Shown piece by piece: positions 16,306-25,162 of a DNA stretch of 64,000 bases. The position numbers and the translations under genes were made by a program. Every line of letters begins with the position of its first letter. The stretch's first letter is position 1. Origin of the DNA: an uncultured Anaerolineae bacterium (GTDB taxonomy: Bacteria; Chloroflexota; Anaerolineae; Aggregatilineales; Phototrophicaceae); assembly GCA_937944445.1 (NCBI GenBank), contig CALDYP010000022.1, positions 1-64,000 on the forward strand, given 5' to 3'. Under the pieces are notes generated by a model. It saw nothing but the letters and a program-made list of their open reading frames with translations. It did not search any database and had not been told where the DNA came from.

Positions 16306-17591
16306 GATTGTGGGCGAGAGGGCAAGCGGCGAATCGAGTTCATCGGTTTAGTGGAGGGCACAGCAACGAGCGGCAAGAGCACGAAGAACTCGCTGCCGGG
16401 CAGGCGGTTCACGTCATAGCCGGCGCTTTCAACCCAGATGCGCCCCCCATGCGCCTCCACGATCCCGCGACAGATGGCCAACCCCAACCCTAGCCCACCG
16501 CCGCGAAAGGTCGTCTTGCTGGTCGTGTGTGCGTTGATGTCATGGCTGATCGTCATGCGGTCGAAGATGCGTTCATGATACTCTGGATCGATGCCGATGC
16601 CCGTGTCACGGATCGAGAACTGCACCTCGTTCTGTTTGACCTCACAGCGGAACGTGATCGAGCCTCCATCTGGCGTGTACTTGATGGCGTTGCTCATCAA
16701 GTTGAGGATCATCATATAAAGCAGCCCCTCATCCGCCCGCATGTTTTCAGGGAACTCAGCCGCGTTGAAGAACACCTGCAAGTGTCGCTCGCGCAGGGCT
16801 TCTTGATAGTTCGCCAGCACGCGCTTGATGATGGTGGCCAAACTGACTTGGGACATGTTTAACTCGATCTTGCGCGTCATGATGCGGCTGATAGTCAGCA
16901 GATCCTCGATCACGCTTTGCATGCGGCTGATCGAATCGCTCAGGCCTTGCAGCAGAGGCGCGATGCCGAGGTCATTTTCCATCAGGCGGCGCAGCGGTGG
17001 ATAATCTTCAATCAAGCGACTGTAGCCCGTGACGAGGGTAAGCGGCGTGCGCAGCTCATGCGCGGTGAGCTGAATGAACGTATCTTTCATGTCGTCGATG
17101 CGCTGAAGCTCATCGTTGCGCCGCTCCAGCTCGCGGATGCGCGCCTCCAGCCCTTTGAGAAAGTTCTGCACGTATTCCGTGCGCGCTTGTTCAACGCGCT
17201 CTTCATCATCTGCCACGTGTACCCCGCCACTGAGGAAAAAATCCACTTGAAGGGGCAGCACTTCCGGCATCAACGGCTCATCGAGAAAGCCCGTGAACCC
17301 AGCCGCGATGCACAAGTCACGCTCGTGAATTTGATCAGGCGGGAGGATCGTCACAATCGGCACGCCTTGAAAGCTGTCCTCTGCGCGCAGGGTGGTTGCC
17401 AGCTCGCGCCCGTGCATATCGCTGAGGTTCAGATCGGCAATAATCAGGTCTGGCTTGTGTTCACGCGCGATGTCCAACCCATCGAGTGCTCGCATAGCCA
17501 CTGCCAAACGATGCCCACGCTCTTCTACCGCGTTCTTGATGATTGCAGTCACTTTTTCTGAACGAGAAATGAGCAGAACTTTTCGCTGCAT
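16302..17591 (-). CDS. Receiver-histidine kinase hybrid (REC-HisKA-HATPase)
   Basis: Cytoplasmic sensor kinase with its receiver domain at the N-terminus. REC (1-125) carries the phosphoacceptor Asp in IIADLNLSDMHG. A coiled coil (~140-175) leads to the dimerisation helix with the phosphoryl His in LTAHELRTPLTLV. The ATPase domain has NLMSNAIKYTPDGG, RDTGIGIDPEYHERIF and GGLGLGLAICRGIVEAHGG. No membrane helix is present, so it must be controlled through its REC domain or partners. It heads an operon with an EamA transporter. A TGCTATAGT promoter lies at 17649-17657. Such REC-kinases often act in the middle of phosphorelays. Confidence 0.92.
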   Translation of the reverse strand: MQRKVLLISRSEKVTAIIKNAVEERGHRLAVAMRALDGLDIAREHKPDLIIADLNLSDMHGRELATTLRAEDSFQGVPIVTILPPDQIHERDLCIAAGFTGFLDEPLMPEVLPLQVDFFLSGGVHVADDEERVEQARTEYVQNFLKGLEARIRELERRNDELQRIDDMKDTFIQLTAHELRTPLTLVTGYSRLIEDYPPLRRLMENDLGIAPLLQGLSDSISRMQSVIEDLLTISRIMTRKIELNMSQVSLATIIKRVLANYQEALRERHLQVFFNAAEFPENMRADEGLLYMMILNLMSNAIKYTPDGGSITFRCEVKQNEVQFSIRDTGIGIDPEYHERIFDRMTISHDINAHTTSKTTFRGGGLGLGLAICRGIVEAHGGRIWVESAGYDVNRLPGSEFFVLLPLVAVPSTKPMNSIRRLPSRPQS

Positions 17592-17648
17592 AATTCACTA
17601 CCAGATGATTTTGAATAATCAACAGCGTCGTTGGGTTTGCTATCGCTA

Positions 17649-17657
17649 ACTATAGCA
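17649..17657 (-). promoter_or_regulatory. Extended -10 promoter TGCTATAGT of the REC-kinase operon
   Basis: On the minus strand, 58 bases before ATG 17591. It is part of a divergent pair with the promoter at 17800. Confidence 0.5.
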
Positions 17658-17799
17658 CACCGTAAGACCACAAGACATCTTAAAAATTGGAAATCTTTAG
17701 GTTGTTTTGAGCACTCTTGAAGCTTATGTCTCATTGTGGTTACAGCGCCGCCTTGTTTAACAGTCTGGCATGAGTGTTAAGCAAAAACTTATCTGCCTT

Positions 17800-17808
17800 T
17801 GCTACGAT
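17800..17808 (+). promoter_or_regulatory. Extended -10 promoter TGCTACGAT of the two-component operon
   Basis: TGCTACGAT lies 39 bases before ATG 17847. It overlaps the upstream in-frame ATG at 17799, so that codon cannot be the usual start. Confidence 0.55.
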
Positions 17809-17846
17809 ATTCCAAAAGTTTTATGAACAACCGTCAGGGAGGAATT

Positions 17847-18527
17847 ATGTCCCAAGAGCGCATTCTAATCATAGAAGATGAGGCACGGATCGCCCAATTT
17901 GTGGAGCGCGGCTTGATCTATGAAGGGTATCGCGTCACGGTAGCGCGTGATGGGCAGACTGGATTAAACGCCGCCCGCGATAACCCGCCAGATTTGGTCA
18001 TCTTAGACTGGATGCTGCCGGGGCTGGACGGGCTGGAAGTCTGCAAGCGTCTGCGCGCCGCTGGCAACGTCCCGATCATGATGCTGACGGCCAAAGACGA
18101 CATTAAGGATCGTGTGATCGGGCTAGACGCGGGCGCAGACGACTACCTCGTGAAGCCCTTCTCGATTGATGAGCTGATGGCCCGTGTGCGCTCGCTGCTG
18201 CGCCGCGTAACGCCGCAGTCACGCCCGGAAGTGCTGCGCTTTGCGGATCTCACGCTGGACACCGGCACACACCGCGCACACCGCGGCGAACGCGCCATTG
18301 ACCTGACCGCCAAAGAATATGAACTGCTCGAGTTGTTCATGCGCAACCCGCGCCAAGTCATGACGCGCGATGTGATCTTCGACCGCGTGTGGGGCTACGA
18401 CTTCGGCGGTGAGAGCAACATCATCGAAGTGTATGTGCGTTACCTGCGTCAAAAGACAGAACAAGGGGATGAACCGCGGCTCATTCACACTGTACGCGGA
18501 GTGGGCTACGTCCTACGCGAAGAATAA
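17847..18527 (+). CDS. OmpR-family response regulator, paired with the kinase downstream
   Basis: Receiver plus winged helix. The receiver has EDEARI, the phosphoacceptor Asp in [19 protein letters not shown] and YLVKPFS. The output domain has [40 protein letters not shown] and [14 protein letters not shown] 17847 is chosen because GGGAGG precedes it at good spacing and the -10 element lies at 17800-17808. The histidine kinase starts 5 bases after its stop, so this is a classical two-gene operon. Its targets are unknown. Confidence 0.94.
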   Translation: MSQERILIIEDEARIAQFVERGLIYEGYRVTVARDGQTGLNAARDNPPDLVILDWMLPGLDGLEVCKRLRAAGNVPIMMLTAKDDIKDRVIGLDAGADDYLVKPFSIDELMARVRSLLRRVTPQSRPEVLRFADLTLDTGTHRAHRGERAIDLTAKEYELLELFMRNPRQVMTRDVIFDRVWGYDFGGESNIIEVYVRYLRQKTEQGDEPRLIHTVRGVGYVLREE

Positions 18528-18531
18528 CGCA

Positions 18532-19995
18532 ATGACCATTCGCACACGCCTGACGCTGTGGTACAGCGCAATGCTGACGTTGATCCTGCTCATCTTCAGC
18601 GTGGCTGTCACCAGCTTCAATCAACTTTCGATCATCACGATCTTGGATCAAACCCTTCGGGAAGTTGCTACAACGGTGGCTTCTAGTGTTGCTTTAGTGC
18701 CAGTCGGTGAGTTTGGCCCACCACAGCCGCAGGTGCTCACCAGCCACAGCGACCTCTTCGACAAGCCCAACGTCTGGATCCAAGTTTGGCGCACCCACGA
18801 GAACGGCCAGCCCATCACGCCTCAGCTCTTACGCGAGTCAGACGGCATGTCGATTGAAGACGGCATGTTAGACGTCACGCCGCTCACGCTGCATGAGCCT
18901 TACGTGCGCGATGTCACCTTCAAAGGCATCAGCGCGCGTGTCGCCTCGGAGCCGTTCTTCATCGACGGTGAGTTAGCGGGCGTCGTGCAAGTGGGCACGT
19001 CGACAACTAACATCGACGCGACGAACACCGCGCTCACGTTGACGATTGGCGCGGGCGCGGGCATCTCGATCTTGGTGAGCGTTGGCCTCGGCATGTTCAT
19101 CGCCAGCCGCTTGTTGAAGCCCATCGAGCAGATGACAGAGACCGCCGCGAGCATCGTCAACGCAGACGACCTCAAGAAGCGCCTGCCCGTGGCGCACCCG
19201 ATGGACGAGTTGGGGCATCTGGCCAGCGTGTTCAACCAAACGCTCGAACGCTTAGAGAGCTTGTTCCGCGTGCAGCAGCGCTTCGTTGGGGATGTGAGCC
19301 ATGAGCTGCGCACGCCGCTCACGTCGATCCTCGGCAACCTCGAGATCATGATGCGCTACGGCTACGACGAGGAATCGCTTAACGCGGTCTACCGCGAGGC
19401 AGAACGCATGTCGCGCATGGCCAACGACCTGCTGCTGCTGGCGCGCGCCGACAACGGCGAACTCAAGATCGAACTCACCCCGATTGACCTCGACCCGATC
19501 GTGCTGGAAGTGTACGAGCAGTCGATGCTGCTGGCGAAGGGGCGTGACCTCAAGATTCGGCTGGACGACATCGACGAGGTGCGCATCAACGGCAACGCAG
19601 ATCGCCTGAAGCAGCTTCTGCTCAACTTGGTCAACAACGCCATCAAGTTCACGCCTGACGGCGGCACGATCACACTGATGCTAGTCGAGCGCGACGGCAA
19701 GGCCATGCTCGAAGTGCGCGACACAGGCATCGGCATCAGCCCTGAGGATCAAAAGCGCATCTTTGACCGCTTCTTCCAAGCGGACAACTCGCGCGTGCAT
19801 CGCAGCGAGCACGACGGGGCCGGCCTCGGCCTGAGCATCGCGCGCTGGATCGCTGACGCCCACCACGCGACTATTCAGGTCGAGAGCGAGCTGGGCAAGG
19901 GCACAACCTTCCGCGTGTGGATCCCCACCCTTGAGCGCAAGCGCACCAGCAAGATCATCACCAAAGACTGGCTCGGCGTTGTACAACAGTCGTAG
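18532..19995 (+). CDS. Membrane sensor histidine kinase with HAMP domain
   Basis: Classical EnvZ/PhoR-like sensor. Helix 1 is at about 8-30. An external domain of ~140 residues follows, then helix 2 (GAGAGISILVSVGLGMFIAS, ~170-190). The HAMP segment comes next (LLKPIEQMTETAASIV), then the phosphoryl His in GDVSHELRTPLTSILG. The ATPase domain has LVNNAIKFTPDGGTI, RDTGIGISPEDQKRIFDRF and GAGLGLSIARWIADAHH. ATG 18532 lies 5 bases after the regulator's stop; longer in-frame starts fall inside the regulator gene. The extracellular signal is unknown. Confidence 0.93.
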   Translation: MTIRTRLTLWYSAMLTLILLIFSVAVTSFNQLSIITILDQTLREVATTVASSVALVPVGEFGPPQPQVLTSHSDLFDKPNVWIQVWRTHENGQPITPQLLRESDGMSIEDGMLDVTPLTLHEPYVRDVTFKGISARVASEPFFIDGELAGVVQVGTSTTNIDATNTALTLTIGAGAGISILVSVGLGMFIASRLLKPIEQMTETAASIVNADDLKKRLPVAHPMDELGHLASVFNQTLERLESLFRVQQRFVGDVSHELRTPLTSILGNLEIMMRYGYDEESLNAVYREAERMSRMANDLLLLARADNGELKIELTPIDLDPIVLEVYEQSMLLAKGRDLKIRLDDIDEVRINGNADRLKQLLLNLVNNAIKFTPDGGTITLMLVERDGKAMLEVRDTGIGISPEDQKRIFDRFFQADNSRVHRSEHDGAGLGLSIARWIADAHHATIQVESELGKGTTFRVWIPTLERKRTSKIITKDWLGVVQQS

Positions 19996-20123
19996 AAAGC
20001 GCTGGGCATCAGTCTGGCTTGTATCAGCAGCGCTAGTCAAGCTGATTGCCACTACGTGCAAACCGTTGAGCGCGCTCGCCGATTCTTTTAGAGACGTCCT
20101 GCTAAAATTGCGCCACCCCGGCC

Positions 20124-21110
20124 TTAAGCCGCCTGCTGTTGGGGCTGTTGAAACACCCCGCTGAGTGACAAGCCCAGCGTGAACAGCCCCAGCGTCCCCC
20201 ACAGCACGTAGCCCAGCACCGCCATCCCGTTGAACAAGAACCCCAGCGTCACCGCCTGCACCGGGTCGAGCAGCATCAACGTCCCGACGAAGGCCAGCGC
20301 CGCTTGAAACGGCCCCAACGAGGCCACGCTCAGCGGCAGCGCCAGCCCAATCGCGGTGAAGCTCACCCCGAGCAGGGTCGTCACCCACTGCTTGTCTGCG
20401 GGGATGTCGAGCGCCCGCGTGAGCGCGTAGAGCGCCCCCATCGACACTGCCCATGCAATCACCGTCCAGATCAGGACGTGGGCGAGACGGCGCGGATTCA
20501 TGAGCGGCTGCAACCCGTCGAGGATGTGATCGAGGAAGCGGCGCAGCGGCAGCCTCCCTAGCAGCGGAACCCACCGCGTGAGCGTGTCGAGGATGCCATG
20601 CGGGACGTTCGGCCAGCGGGCGAAGAACAACAACCCGACGAAGCTGGCCAGCGCCAACCCGCCCAGCCCGAACGCAGCCTGACCAGCCTCTGGGGTGGCT
20701 CCCGGGGCAAACGGCAGCGCCAGCCCGATGACGATCACCACCGCCAGCAGGTCAAGGATGCGCTCGATCAGGATGCTCGTCAGGCTGGTGAAAAACGGCA
20801 CGTTGTAACGCAGCGTGATCGCGCTGCGGGCAACTTCCCCAGCGCGCAAGGGAAGCTGATTGAGCATCATCGAGATGCTCATCACAAAGAACGCATCCCG
20901 CGCTGGCACGCGGTTGTCCAGCAGCCCCGCCCAGCGCACCCCGCGCGTCCACAGCGTGCCCATCACCAACACGACGTTGACCAGCAGCCAGAAGGGATCT
21001 GCTTGGCGGATGCCGTCGACCACCTCCGCCAATGGCACGCCGCGCAGCACTAACCACAGCAAAAACGCGCTGCCCCCAAAGCTCAACCCGATCAAAACCC
21101 AACGGCGCAT
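20124..21110 (-). CDS. Flippase-like / lysylphosphatidylglycerol synthase membrane-domain protein (UPF0104)
   Basis: Integral membrane protein of 328 residues with about eight hydrophobic helices. It matches the membrane half of MprF and related UPF0104 proteins: the WTRGVRWAGLL region, MMLNQLPLRAGEVARSAI and LIERILDLLAVVIVIGLALP. Members are thought to move lipids between membrane leaflets; there is no aminoacyl-transfer domain here. AGGGGGG precedes ATG 21110. It starts 14 bases after the serine hydrolase stop, so the two are probably co-transcribed. Together they suggest an envelope role. Confidence 0.85.
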   Translation of the reverse strand: MRRWVLIGLSFGGSAFLLWLVLRGVPLAEVVDGIRQADPFWLLVNVVLVMGTLWTRGVRWAGLLDNRVPARDAFFVMSISMMLNQLPLRAGEVARSAITLRYNVPFFTSLTSILIERILDLLAVVIVIGLALPFAPGATPEAGQAAFGLGGLALASFVGLLFFARWPNVPHGILDTLTRWVPLLGRLPLRRFLDHILDGLQPLMNPRRLAHVLIWTVIAWAVSMGALYALTRALDIPADKQWVTTLLGVSFTAIGLALPLSVASLGPFQAALAFVGTLMLLDPVQAVTLGFLFNGMAVLGYVLWGTLGLFTLGLSLSGVFQQPQQQAA

Positions 21111-21124
21111 GCGGCCCCCCTATG

Positions 21125-22600
21125 TCATTCGACGAAAAAACTCTGACGATCCACCCGCTGGAAGTCAACGTAGAGGTCTAGCTCCCAGCGACCGATTTGC
21201 TCCACTGGATGATAGATGTAGATGCCCGTTTTGTCTTGATAGCGTCGGTCAGCTTGGTAGCTGTAGCGCTGACCATCGGGCGCGTTGAAGACGAACACCG
21301 CGCGCGTGTCGTTCCCAGCAAGGCCGCGCAAGATCACGCCTACCGCGGCGTTCGTGCCACTCTGAAAGCGCCGCTGCGGCAGAGACCCACGGAAACACGC
21401 CTCTAATCCGTCGACTTGCGCTTCCGAGAAGCCGCTCTGACGATAAGGCTGCCAACAGTCTCCGATGGTGCTTTGCGTTTGCACCAGCACGTGCGACAGG
21501 CGCAGGTCGAGCGCCAGCGGGGGCGGTTCCGCGCCTTGGCCGAGTAGCTCCGCCACCCGCAGCGACAGATCGCGCACGTAGCTGTTGAGCGGCCCACGGA
21601 AGGGCGACGGGCGCTGCGCGTCGGGGTGTTCGAGGTTGCTCTGCTGTGTGAAGACGATCACGATTGCGCTTGGGATGCGCTGGGCGTTGAAGATCACGTT
21701 GGCCTCGGCCACAAGGCCGAAGTCGAAGCCGTTCTTGCCGCCGACGAGCACCGTGCCGTCCAATGCTTGGACGCTGTTCAGCCGCTGGGTGTAAGTCATC
21801 ACGTCGAAGAGCAGGCGAGCCACCATCCCCTCGCGGCTGTTAGGCTCGCTGACGAGCGCCTCGCGCAGGCGCATGAAGTAGGTGGCCATCGCGCGCGGGG
21901 TGAGGGTATTGGTGTTGTAGAGCAGGAAGTAGTCCATATTCGCGCGGATTTGCTCACGCCGCGGGAGCCGCTCCGTCGGCACGTTCGTCAGGTAACGCTC
22001 CAGCCCCGCCGTCAGCCCAGCGCGGTAGTAGCGGGACGCCAGCCCCAACGGGACGCGCATCCACGCCTCGTCGATCATCCCCAGCTTCATCCGATCCACC
22101 GCGCTGTAGGGCACAACCTCGCCGATGCCCGCGATGCCAAAGCTCTGAATGTACTGATTGACCGTTCCCCAGCCCACCGCGTCCATCAGCATCCACGTGG
22201 CGGCGTTGTCACTGCAATTGATCATCGCCTCGATCAAGTCGTTGCCGCGGTAGGCACGCCCGATGTCCTCTTCACGCAAGCAGTCGTTCGGGCCAGCCAT
22301 CCAATAGTCGCGGGTGAAGGTCAGGGGGGCGTTGATGCGGATCAGCCCCTGTATCAGCCAGTCGTAGTAAGCCCCGGCTACGAACAGCTTCGGGACGCTG
22401 GCCGTGTTAAAGGCCTCGTCCAAGCGCTGCGCACAGCCGCGGCCTGTCTCGAAATCGTAGACCACCGCCCCGACGCGCATCTGTGTTCCGTCGTTCAAAG
22501 GCGCGAAGTCGCACGGCGGCAGGCTGCTCAAGACGTCGCCCTGCGCAAGGCTTGGCCACGCCAGCAGGCCAAGCGCCAAACACCAAAGAAATCTCCTCAT
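21125..22600 (-). CDS. Secreted serine hydrolase, class A beta-lactamase-like fold
   Basis: Exported enzyme related to class A beta-lactamases and DD-peptidases. The signal peptide is RRFLWCLALGLLAWPSLAQG. The catalytic Ser and Lys are in TASVPKLFVAG, the second motif is SDN in NCSDNAATWML, and the third is KNG in GGKNGFDFG where KTG is usual. Residues ~360-490 form an extra C-terminal domain, probably beta-rich, with no motif I recognise. Start 22600 is chosen because TGCTACACT at 22633-22641 lies over the longer start at 22642. Substrate could be peptidoglycan-like or an ester; true beta-lactamase activity is doubtful. Confidence 0.83.
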   Translation of the reverse strand: MRRFLWCLALGLLAWPSLAQGDVLSSLPPCDFAPLNDGTQMRVGAVVYDFETGRGCAQRLDEAFNTASVPKLFVAGAYYDWLIQGLIRINAPLTFTRDYWMAGPNDCLREEDIGRAYRGNDLIEAMINCSDNAATWMLMDAVGWGTVNQYIQSFGIAGIGEVVPYSAVDRMKLGMIDEAWMRVPLGLASRYYRAGLTAGLERYLTNVPTERLPRREQIRANMDYFLLYNTNTLTPRAMATYFMRLREALVSEPNSREGMVARLLFDVMTYTQRLNSVQALDGTVLVGGKNGFDFGLVAEANVIFNAQRIPSAIVIVFTQQSNLEHPDAQRPSPFRGPLNSYVRDLSLRVAELLGQGAEPPPLALDLRLSHVLVQTQSTIGDCWQPYRQSGFSEAQVDGLEACFRGSLPQRRFQSGTNAAVGVILRGLAGNDTRAVFVFNAPDGQRYSYQADRRYQDKTGIYIYHPVEQIGRWELDLYVDFQRVDRQSFFVE

Positions 22601-22632
22601 GAGGCCACTCACAGGCTGTTCACCATGGTTCC

Positions 22633-22641
22633 AGTGTAGCA
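22633..22641 (-). promoter_or_regulatory. Extended -10 promoter TGCTACACT of the serine hydrolase operon
   Basis: On the minus strand, 33 bases before ATG 22600. Confidence 0.55.
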
Positions 22642-22670
22642 AAAAGCCGCGCGCTGCTGCACGGTGGGTA

Positions 22671-25151
22671 TCACAGCACGTCGATCACGTCCACATCAAC
22701 GTAGACCTCATGCAAGGGGCCAAGCTGGCGAACGATAGCCGCCGGGTCAGCCGCGCGCAGCAGCACATGCCAGCGGTAATAGTTGTCGATCTTGGTGAAG
22801 AAGGCGGGCGCGGGGCCGATCACGCTGGCGTCTGGCCAATCCTCCGCGCGAATCACGTTGTGCAGCCGCTGGGCGAGCTGTTCCGCGCTGCGCTGCGCCT
22901 GCTGTGGGTTGGTAGACTGCACCAGCAGGCGCAGCACCCGCCGAAACGGTGGATAGCCCAACTCGCGGCGGTGCTTGATCTCTTGCTGGTAGAACGCCTC
23001 GTAGTCGTGTTGGCTGGCCGCGCGGATGCTGACATGCTGTGGTTGATACGTCTGGAGGATCACCTGCCCACCCAGCACGCCGCGCCCCGCTCGCCCTGCC
23101 ACCTGCGTTAGCAGTTGGAAGGCGCGCTCCGACGCGCGAAAGTCCGGCAGCGCCAGCCCTAGATCAGCGCTCACCACGCCGACCAGCGTCACGAACGGCA
23201 GATCCAGCCCTTTGGCGATCATCTGCGTGCCGATCATGACCTGCGCCTGCTGTTGGGCGAAGCTGGCGAGGATTGCCTCGTGCGCGTCGATGGTCTGGGC
23301 GGTGTCGGCGTCCCAGCGCAGACTGCTCACCGTGGGGAAGAGGCGCTTAAGTTCGGCCTCGACCTGCTGCGTGCCCGCGCCGAAGTAGCGGATGCGGTGG
23401 CTGCCGCATTGGGGGCAGACCTTGAGCGGGGGCTGCACATAGCCGCAGTGGTGACAGCGCAGCGCTTCATCGTGGCCGTGGTAGGTCATCGGGGTGGCGC
23501 AGCGCGGGCAGCTCTCCACGTAGCCGCAGTCTCGGCAGAAGACGTAGGTTGACTGGCCGCGCCGATTGAGGAACAAGATGGCCTGCTCGCCGCGCTCCAA
23601 CACGTCCTTGAGCGTCGCTTGCAGCGCACGGCTGAACATGCTTGTGTTGCCCGTTTTGAGTTCCTCGCGCATGTCGACAACTAGCACCGGCGGCAGGTCA
23701 ATCGTCATACGGTCGTCGTCCTGCACGGCGTAGCGAGGCGTCACGCCGCCGCGCTGGGCCTGCGCCTCCACCCGCTGGCGATGCCCCATGATGCGGTTCG
23801 GCAGCCGCAGATAGGCAATCTGCCCCGCTTGGGCGCGATGGTACACCTCAAGGCTGGGCGTGGCGCTCCCTAGCAGCAGCGTCCCGCCGCGCAAGCGCAT
23901 GAGTTGTTCGGCCACGTCGCGCGCGTGGTAGTAGGGTGGCTGGATAGGGGGGGACTGTTTGTAGCTGCTGTCGTGTTCCTCGTCGATGACCACCAGCCCC
24001 AACTGGCGCAGCGGCGCGAACAACGCTGAGCGCGTCCCGACGATCACATCCAGTTCGCCGCGCCGCGCCCGCTGCCACGTGTCGTAGCGCTCACCGCTGG
24101 AGAGGCCGCTGTGCACCACCCCCACCCGCTCAGGGAAGCGCGCCGCCACGCGCTGGATCGTCTGTGGGGTGAGGGCAATCTCCGGCACGAGGAAGATCGC
24201 CTGCTGGCCGCGTTGAAGCGCCGCCGCCATCGCGCGCAGGTAAAGCTCCGTCTTGCCGCTGCCGGTGACGCCGTGCAGCAGCCCCACGCGGCCTGCTGCG
24301 GCGCTCATCAACTGCTGGATGCGCGCCCAGATGTCAGCTTGTTCTGGGGTCAGCGTGGGCGGCTCATGGGCGATGAAGTCCTGATCCGCTAGTCGGTCAC
24401 GGTAGACGACGCGCTCGCCCAACAGCACGATCCCTTTGCGCTCTAGGTTGAGAAGGTCGGCGCTGGTGGCGTCTACTGCGCTGGCGAGGTCTGGGGCATC
24501 TTGTGGGCTGTCGAACTGCGCGAGGTGCTCGACGATGGCGCGGGCTTTTGGCCCCAGCTTGAGCGCGGGGATCTCATGCCGTGGCACGAGCAGGCGCACC
24601 GTGCGAACAGTCTTAGGACGCACAGTCGGCGCGGTGAGCATGCTGCTGATCTGCACGTAGCCCTGCCGTTTGAGCGCGTTGAGCGCCTGCTGTGCCCCAG
24701 CCCCGAACCGCTTCTCCAGCGCGGCCTCGCGCACGTCTTGATGGGCGCGCAGGTAAGCCACGATGTCCGCCATGAGGCCAGCGGGCAGAGGGGTGTCTGG
24801 CAGGGGGTCGGTGAGGTTGAAGACGCGCACGCTGCGGCCAGTGAAGGCAGGTGGCAGCCACAACCACACCGCCGCGCCGATGCTGGCCAGCGTCGACTCG
24901 CTCAGCCAGTGCGCCAGCTTGACCTGCACCTCGTCAAGGACGGGCTGCGCGTCCAGCAGGTCAAGGATCGGCTTGGTGTGGGGGACATCGCTCGTCTCGT
25001 CAATCGCCATGACGACGGCGGGCTGTGTCGTCGTCCCAAAGTTGACTTTGACCAAGTGCCCCACGCGCAGCGTCTCGCTCAGCGCTTCCGTCACGTGATA
25101 GGTGAACAACTGGTTGACCGGCACATTCAGCGCAGCATGGGCGTAGCGCAT
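22671..25151 (-). CDS. priA: Primosomal protein N' (replication restart helicase)
   Basis: 3'-5' DNA helicase that reloads the replisome at stalled forks. The N-terminal DNA-binding domain (1-110) precedes a winged-helix region. Walker A is LHGVTGSGKTELYLRAM (~290) and the DEAH box is VIDEEHDSSYK. Two zinc sites follow, with CRDCG, CPRC, CHHCG and CPQC pairs near 535-575. MIGTQMIAKGLDLPFVTLVG and QVAGRAGRG are helicase motifs V and VI. The 826-residue length fits, and the C-terminal domain ends in the usual beta strands. ATG 25151 has only a weak ribosome site. It follows the second LCP gene by 11 bases. Confidence 0.95.
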   Translation of the reverse strand: MRYAHAALNVPVNQLFTYHVTEALSETLRVGHLVKVNFGTTTQPAVVMAIDETSDVPHTKPILDLLDAQPVLDEVQVKLAHWLSESTLASIGAAVWLWLPPAFTGRSVRVFNLTDPLPDTPLPAGLMADIVAYLRAHQDVREAALEKRFGAGAQQALNALKRQGYVQISSMLTAPTVRPKTVRTVRLLVPRHEIPALKLGPKARAIVEHLAQFDSPQDAPDLASAVDATSADLLNLERKGIVLLGERVVYRDRLADQDFIAHEPPTLTPEQADIWARIQQLMSAAAGRVGLLHGVTGSGKTELYLRAMAAALQRGQQAIFLVPEIALTPQTIQRVAARFPERVGVVHSGLSSGERYDTWQRARRGELDVIVGTRSALFAPLRQLGLVVIDEEHDSSYKQSPPIQPPYYHARDVAEQLMRLRGGTLLLGSATPSLEVYHRAQAGQIAYLRLPNRIMGHRQRVEAQAQRGGVTPRYAVQDDDRMTIDLPPVLVVDMREELKTGNTSMFSRALQATLKDVLERGEQAILFLNRRGQSTYVFCRDCGYVESCPRCATPMTYHGHDEALRCHHCGYVQPPLKVCPQCGSHRIRYFGAGTQQVEAELKRLFPTVSSLRWDADTAQTIDAHEAILASFAQQQAQVMIGTQMIAKGLDLPFVTLVGVVSADLGLALPDFRASERAFQLLTQVAGRAGRGVLGGQVILQTYQPQHVSIRAASQHDYEAFYQQEIKHRRELGYPPFRRVLRLLVQSTNPQQAQRSAEQLAQRLHNVIRAEDWPDASVIGPAPAFFTKIDNYYRWHVLLRAADPAAIVRQLGPLHEVYVDVDVIDVL

Positions 25152-25162
25152 TCAGCAAGACT

